Source of the DNA: Thiohalobacter thiocyanaticus | GTDB taxonomy: Bacteria > Pseudomonadota > Gammaproteobacteria > Thiohalobacterales > Thiohalobacteraceae | Direction: 5' to 3' | Length of the DNA stretch: 64,000 bases | Assembly (NCBI RefSeq): GCF_002356355.1 | Contig: NZ_AP018052.1 | Span: 1,674,001 to 1,738,000 of the forward strand | In this document: positions 60,160 to 64,000 of the stretch, one piece after another | Layout of the letters: every line of letters starts with the position of its first letter | Position numbering within the stretch: the stretch's first letter is position 1 | Position numbers and translations under genes: made by a program | Notes under the pieces: model-generated | The model's input: the letters and a program-made list of their open reading frames with translations, nothing else | Told to the model about the DNA's origin: nothing | The model's database searches: none

Positions 60160-61746
60160 TTGAAAGCAAATACCAAAGTCGCTGCCATACGCAGTCCTGA
60201 ATACTTCCGGCTGACCGCCGGTCTGGTCTTCATGATCGGCGTGTTCGCCTTCGGCATCTGGCACGCCGGGCATCTGCCCACGCTGAGCGGCACCGGCCTG
60301 CTGCTGCTGGTCGCCTCGGCCATCGTCGGCGCCTACATGGCCATGAACATCGGCGCCAACGACGTGGCCAACAACATGGGCCCGGCGGTGGGTTCGAAGG
60401 CCGTGAGCATGGGCTGGGCGATTGTGATCGCGGCTGTGTTCGAGGCCCTGGGCGCGATCATCGCCGGCGGCGAGGTGGTGAGTACCATCAAGGGCGGCAT
60501 CATCGATCCGTCCCAGATCGCCCAGGTGTCCGATTTCGCCTGGCTGATGCTGGCCGCGCTGCTGGGCGCGGCCCTGTGGCTGAACCTGGCCACCGCCCTG
60601 GGCGCGCCGGTCTCCACCACTCATTCCATCATCGGTGCGGTCATGGGCGCCGGTGTAGCGGCCGGCGGCTGGGGCCTGGTCAACTGGGTCACCATTGGCA
60701 AGATCGTGGCCAGCTGGGTGATTTCGCCGCTGCTGGGCGGTGTGATCGCCGTGGCCATCCTGTATTTCATCAAGCGCAGCATCACCTACCGGCGTGACAT
60801 GAATCAGGCCGCGGGACGCATCATGCCCTGGCTGGTGGCCCTGATGGCCTGGGCCTTCACGACCTTCATGCTGATCAAGGGCCTCGGCGCGATCCTGCGT
60901 CTGCCCATCGGCCAGGCCGTGGGTGTTGGCCTGGTGGTGGCCGCTGTGGTATTTGCCCTGATTCGCACGCCGCTGCGCCGGGCGGCCGCGGCCGGCAACA
61001 ATGACAAGAAGGCGGTCAACCAGCTGTTCACCTGGCCGCTGGTGTTCGCCGCCGCGCTGCTGAGTTTTGCCCATGGGGCGAACGACGTAGCCAACGCCAT
61101 CGGCCCGCTGGCGGCCATCTACGAGACCATTCGCACCGGCGAGGTGGCGGGCAAGGCGCCGGCGCCGCTGTGGATTCTGGTGCTGGGCGCGCTTGGCCTG
61201 GCGGCGGGGCTGGCGCTGTACGGATCCAAACTGATCCGGACCGTAGGCAAGGAGATCACAGAACTGGACCGCATGCGCGCCTTTGCCATCGCACTGTCCG
61301 CAACCCTGACCGTGATCCTGGCCGCCCAACTCGGTATGCCGGTCTCCACTACCCATGTCACCATCGGTGCCCTGTTCGGCGTGGGCTTCCTGCGCGAGTA
61401 CCTCAAGACCAACTACGCCAAGATGGAGAAGATCATCCATGCCGGCCACAAGGGCAGTGATCTGGCCGCGGTCGAAGCCTATATGAAGGCCTTCGAGATG
61501 GCCCCGGTGGCCGAGAAGCGGGTGATGCTGGCGGAGATGAAGCGCCGCGCCAAGGCCAATGATCCGGACGCACTGGTCTTTGCCAAGAAGGAACGCAAGG
61601 CGATGAAGAAGGCCTACAAGAGCGAACTGGTGAAGCGCTCCATGGTGCTGCGCATCGTCGCCGCCTGGGTCATCACCGTCCCCGCCACCGCCGTGCTGGC
61701 CGCACTGCTGTTCCGGATCACCACCTGGTGGGATCCGGGGCTCTAG
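60160..61746 (+). CDS. Inorganic phosphate transporter, PiT family
   Basis: 528 residues from a TTG at 60160, chosen for the GGGAG site seven bases ahead; an ATG at 60232 would cut the first helix. The two PiT signatures are 'NIGANDVANNMGPAVGSKA' and 'SFAHGANDVANAIGPLAAI'. About ten membrane helices are visible. A C-terminal cytoplasmic tail of about 100 residues is long for the family ('HKGSDLAAVEAYMKAFEMAP' onwards), with a final membrane helix. It imports phosphate, or arsenate as an unwanted analogue, coupled to protons or sodium. The proximity to the arsenic genes may be fortuitous. Confidence 0.92.
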   Translation: MKANTKVAAIRSPEYFRLTAGLVFMIGVFAFGIWHAGHLPTLSGTGLLLLVASAIVGAYMAMNIGANDVANNMGPAVGSKAVSMGWAIVIAAVFEALGAIIAGGEVVSTIKGGIIDPSQIAQVSDFAWLMLAALLGAALWLNLATALGAPVSTTHSIIGAVMGAGVAAGGWGLVNWVTIGKIVASWVISPLLGGVIAVAILYFIKRSITYRRDMNQAAGRIMPWLVALMAWAFTTFMLIKGLGAILRLPIGQAVGVGLVVAAVVFALIRTPLRRAAAAGNNDKKAVNQLFTWPLVFAAALLSFAHGANDVANAIGPLAAIYETIRTGEVAGKAPAPLWILVLGALGLAAGLALYGSKLIRTVGKEITELDRMRAFAIALSATLTVILAAQLGMPVSTTHVTIGALFGVGFLREYLKTNYAKMEKIIHAGHKGSDLAAVEAYMKAFEMAPVAEKRVMLAEMKRRAKANDPDALVFAKKERKAMKKAYKSELVKRSMVLRIVAAWVITVPATAVLAALLFRITTWWDPGL

Positions 61747-61797
61747 CCCGCGACAGATTCGTCCGGGCCGCCCCGATGCTTCAGTCCGGCAAAGGGC

Positions 61798-62280
61798 TCA
61801 CTTCCGCAGCCGGCTGAACACATAATCATGGTCGCGCTGCGAGGTGTGGCACTGGAAGCAGGCCGTGTCGGCCTCCTTTCCCACGGCACGTCGCCCACGG
61901 TCGCCCTCGGCGAAGCCCTCGAAGCCCCAGCCGCCGGTTTCGGCATAGCGTCCGCTGTCCTTGTGCATCACCCCCAGCACCTTGCGTGATCCCTCGGTGA
62001 CCGCATTGCCCCCGTGCTCGGCCTCGAGCAGATCGAACACGATGACCGCGCCGTCCGGGAAGCTGCCTGCCTGATAGCCCTCCAGTGCCGCATCATTGGC
62101 GTACAGATGATGGATGCCGCCGAAGGCCTCGTACAGATCATGACCTTCCTCGATCACCATACTCTTGACGTGGTGCCAGTCGCGGTAGTCCTCGGGATAG
62201 GGCACGCCATTGTCGTCCGCGAGGATGGGGGCTGAACTGATTCCGGCCAGGATGGCGAGTGAGAGTGCAGTACGGATCAT
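61798..62280 (-). CDS. Cytochrome P460-type c-haem protein, periplasmic
   Basis: 160 residues from the ATG at 62280 with a GGAGGG site. The signal peptide (1 to ~19, 'LSLAILAGISSAPILADD') is followed by 'PEDYRDWHHVKSMVIEEGHD' and 'GIHHLYANDAALEGYQAGSF', and the haem motif 'CFQCH' near the C-terminus. This is the cytochrome P460 family, in which a lysine or similar crosslink tunes the haem for hydroxylamine or NO oxidation. Related c'-beta forms bind NO. It is divergent from a MarR-type regulator across an AT-rich region holding a perfect palindrome, so control by that regulator is likely. Confidence 0.9.
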   Translation of the reverse strand: MIRTALSLAILAGISSAPILADDNGVPYPEDYRDWHHVKSMVIEEGHDLYEAFGGIHHLYANDAALEGYQAGSFPDGAVIVFDLLEAEHGGNAVTEGSRKVLGVMHKDSGRYAETGGWGFEGFAEGDRGRRAVGKEADTACFQCHTSQRDHDYVFSRLRK

Positions 62281-62319
62281 GATAATCCCTCCTTTATATA
62301 TAATAAACAATTAACTATA

Positions 62320-62334
62320 GTATTAACTTAATAC
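62320..62334. promoter_or_regulatory. Perfect palindrome between cytochrome P460 and MarR-type genes
   Basis: GTATTAACTTAATAC (62320-62334) is a perfect 7+1+7 palindrome in an AT-rich, 137-base divergent region (62281-62417). Such an element is the usual operator for a MarR-type dimer acting on both divergent promoters. Confidence 0.7.
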
Positions 62335-62417
62335 AGATTATATGAATCGAGTCGATACAAAATGAAGTATTGACCCGACGCGCCTGCTTGTCAATAAATG
62401 CTTTGAGGCGATACATT

Positions 62418-62987
62418 ATGAGTATGAACCTCTCTGCCTTACTGCTCGAACGCCTGGGTGCATTGATCCATCAATCCGTGCGTGAGGACGCCGCCCGTCA
62501 CGGCCTGCTGCCCATCCATGTGCAGGTGCTCGGCTACCTGGCCCAGGCCAACCGCTACAGCGATCTGCCCATTGCCATCGCCGAATACTTCGGTATTACC
62601 CGCGGCACCGTGTCCCAGTCCCTGGCGGTACTGGAGCGCAAGGGCCTGCTGGTCAAGCGGCCGGACCCGAAACACGGCCGACGCATCCACCTGGAACTGA
62701 CCCGGGCGGGCAGGGCGGTGCTCGAGCGCAGCTGGGCGCAGCGGCTGGATGCGGCACTGGCCGCGGCCGATGCCGGAGGCGAGGCGCTCGAGATCGGGCT
62801 GCGGTCGCTGCTGGCAGAACTGCAGCGCCTCAATGGCCAGCGGGCCTTCGGTATCTGTCGTCAGTGTGTGCATTTCCAGGGCAGCCCGGAGAATGCCAGC
62901 TGCGGCCTGACCGGTGAGCCCCTTGCCGAAGAGCAGACCGGGCGGTTGTGTCGTGAGTGGTCGCAGGCGGGTGGACAGGAAAGCTAG
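62418..62987 (+). CDS. MarR-family regulator with C-terminal cysteine cluster
   Basis: 189 residues from the ATG at 62418 with a GAGG site. The winged helix covers 'HVQVLGYLAQANRYSDLPIA' to 'ERKGLLVKRPDPKHGRRIHL'. A C-terminal extension carries four cysteines: 'FGICRQCVHFQGSPENASCG' and 'GRLCREWSQ' (spacing C-X2-C-X11-C-X14-C). Such a cluster suggests a metal or Fe-S sensor. It is divergent from cytochrome P460. NO, redox or metal sensing is plausible, but the ligand is unproven. Confidence 0.88.
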   Translation: MSMNLSALLLERLGALIHQSVREDAARHGLLPIHVQVLGYLAQANRYSDLPIAIAEYFGITRGTVSQSLAVLERKGLLVKRPDPKHGRRIHLELTRAGRAVLERSWAQRLDAALAAADAGGEALEIGLRSLLAELQRLNGQRAFGICRQCVHFQGSPENASCGLTGEPLAEEQTGRLCREWSQAGGQES

Positions 62988-63163
62988 ACCGGGGCGGTCA
63001 GCGCGACAGACGCATGTCCGTACAGGAGTGATGAACCGCCCCGGGTTTCGCGGAGGCTGTTTGGTTTAAGTCAGGGCGCGATTGCCTCCTGACTGACGAG
63101 TTGCCGGTAATAGAACGCTACGGTTTCCATATGCGTCGCAACCGTTTCCGCCAGGGCGCCCGT

Positions 63164-63898
63164 TCAGGCTTTTGACGCGACGATGATCATTGCGACGAAC
63201 ACACCGCCGGCCAGGGCAACCAGGCTGTATCGCCTGTGCTCCTGTTCCGCCCGGGGCAGCAGGTGGGTGGCGCCGACATAGACCAGGGCGCCGGCGGACA
63301 GCGACAGCAGGGCGCCCAGCATATCCCGGTCAATCGCGCTGATGAAGGGATAGGAGACCAGCATGCCCAGCGGCGTGGTTGCCGCAGCCGCCAGGAACGC
63401 CAGGAGCACGGCCCTGCGCTCGGCGATGCCGCCGCGTACGAGTAGCAGATAGGTGATGATGCCTTCCGGAAATTCGTGCAGCACCATCCCCAGGGTCGCC
63501 AGGTAGCCCGTGAGGATGCTGACAGTGAAGGTGATGGAGTAGATAAAGCCGTCAATGAGGGAGTGCAAACCGATGCCGAGCATGGGGATCAGGCCGATGG
63601 CATAGTCCTTCCGCTCGGGATCGCGTTCGCAGACGAAGGCAGTGACGAATCGATTGAACAGGTGCAGTCCCAGGAACCCGGCCAGCAGCCAGAAGGGTGC
63701 CTGAGGATTCATTGAGAAGGATTTCGGGATGATGTGCAGAAAGGAAGCTGATACCAGCACCCCCGCCGCGAAGCACATGAAGTAGGTGGTGTTGCGATGT
63801 CCCCAGGCGGTGAAACGTCGGATGGTATAGATGCCCAGGCTCGTCACCAGGGCGGCAAGGCTGCTTGCGATCAGGGCAGTCCAGAAGCTGTTTTCCAT
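63164..63898 (-). CDS. ZIP-family metal transporter
   Basis: 244 residues from the ATG at 63898 (AAAGG six bases ahead); a GTG one codon upstream is also open. Seven or eight membrane helices are visible. The metal-binding helices are 'GIGLHSLIDGFIYS' (HS/D motif) and 'VLHEFPEGIITYLLL' (HEFPEG), as in bacterial ZIP/ZupT proteins that import zinc or iron. No metal regulator is adjacent. The 176-base gap to the MarR-type gene holds nothing recognisable. Confidence 0.93.
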   Translation of the reverse strand: MENSFWTALIASSLAALVTSLGIYTIRRFTAWGHRNTTYFMCFAAGVLVSASFLHIIPKSFSMNPQAPFWLLAGFLGLHLFNRFVTAFVCERDPERKDYAIGLIPMLGIGLHSLIDGFIYSITFTVSILTGYLATLGMVLHEFPEGIITYLLLVRGGIAERRAVLLAFLAAAATTPLGMLVSYPFISAIDRDMLGALLSLSAGALVYVGATHLLPRAEQEHRRYSLVALAGGVFVAMIIVASKA

Positions 63899-63934
63899 CA
63901 CTGGCCTTTATCGTGTCGGGCTGCGGCGGCAAAT

Positions 63935-63963
63935 CAAAAAGCCGCCCCGGATCGGGGCGGCTT
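63935..63963 (-). terminator. Rho-independent terminator for the partial gene at the window's end
   Basis: On the minus strand AAGCCGCCCC (63939-63948) pairs with GGGGCGGCTT (63954-63963) around a five-base loop, followed by T (A run at 63936-63940). It ends the transcript of the gene whose stop is at 63976-63978. Confidence 0.9.
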
Positions 63964-63975
63964 GGTTGTGGCGGA

Positions 63976-64000
63976 TCAGATCGCCTTCTTGCAGAAGTAC
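63976..64000 (-). CDS. 3' end of an unidentified gene
   Basis: The last 25 bases hold the end of a minus-strand reading frame, '...YFCKKAI' and a TGA (63976-63978), with a strong terminator right after. Too short to identify. Support is the frame, the stop and the terminator. Confidence 0.4.

Overview
The window is 64 kb of GC-rich, gene-dense chromosome. It most resembles a free-living gammaproteobacterium, possibly of the Chromatiales/Ectothiorhodospiraceae kind. This is inferred from gene content: monoheme cytochromes c, a periplasmic DsrE-like protein, a very long UvrA, a PEP-CTERM/exosortase-type TPR protein, ergothioneine and arsenosugar genes. No rRNA, tRNA, phage, insertion sequence or CRISPR array was seen. 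Small palindromic repeats of at least three families are scattered through the intergenic spaces.

Layout. 1-4120: a peptide-type (Yej/Opp-like) ABC transporter, two permeases and a double ATPase. 4258-12612: a secreted subtilase with a possible C-terminal sorting tail, a class V aminotransferase, a YheT-type hydrolase, several small conserved unknowns, a periplasmic DsrE-like protein, a cold shock protein and ArfB. 12780-16920: the ergothioneine pair egtB-egtD, then a recQ split by a frameshift in a GC run. 17041-18740: a DUF1269 membrane protein, two adjacent monoheme cytochromes c and a DUF2970 protein. 19052-24843: a PrsT-like TPR protein, a PEP-CTERM protein behind a good sigma-54 promoter match, a sulfotransferase and a glycosyltransferase. 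24900-27986 (minus): an M20 peptidase, a GNAT acetyltransferase and S-adenosylhomocysteine hydrolase. 28119-31309: a lipid-modification operon (PmtA-like methyltransferase, cyclopropane-synthase family, geranylgeranyl-reductase-like flavoprotein). 31318-39952: a PDC-sensor protein, a small membrane protein, a 1,891-residue tandem UvrA carrying a palindromic repeat inside its reading frame, and an overlapping HNH gene. 40013-48588: a GST, katG, a secreted unknown, a cupin, a DUF2235 hydrolase and a repeat-rich lipoprotein.

48679-56086 is the most distinctive block. An ArsR-rhodanese regulator is divergent from a sterol-desaturase-like membrane enzyme, a TVP38-rhodanese fusion, the radical SAM enzyme ArsS, two arsenosugar-type glycosyltransferases and the arsenite methyltransferase ArsM. 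A palindromic operator candidate lies in the divergent promoter. The set looks like an arsenosugar, perhaps arsenolipid, pathway with sulfur-transfer domains at both ends. The window closes with trxC, a large GGDEF-EAL sensor, a PiT phosphate transporter, a cytochrome P460 divergent from a cysteine-rich MarR-type regulator across a perfect palindrome, and a ZIP transporter.

Functional themes are redox and thiol defence (KatG, ergothioneine, GST, TrxC), SAM-dependent chemistry (ArsM, ArsS, PmtA, CFA, EgtD, with AhcY to clear SAH), and envelope or surface modification (PEP-CTERM, sulfotransferase, lipid operon). All functions are read from sequence motifs and family knowledge. No database search was run.
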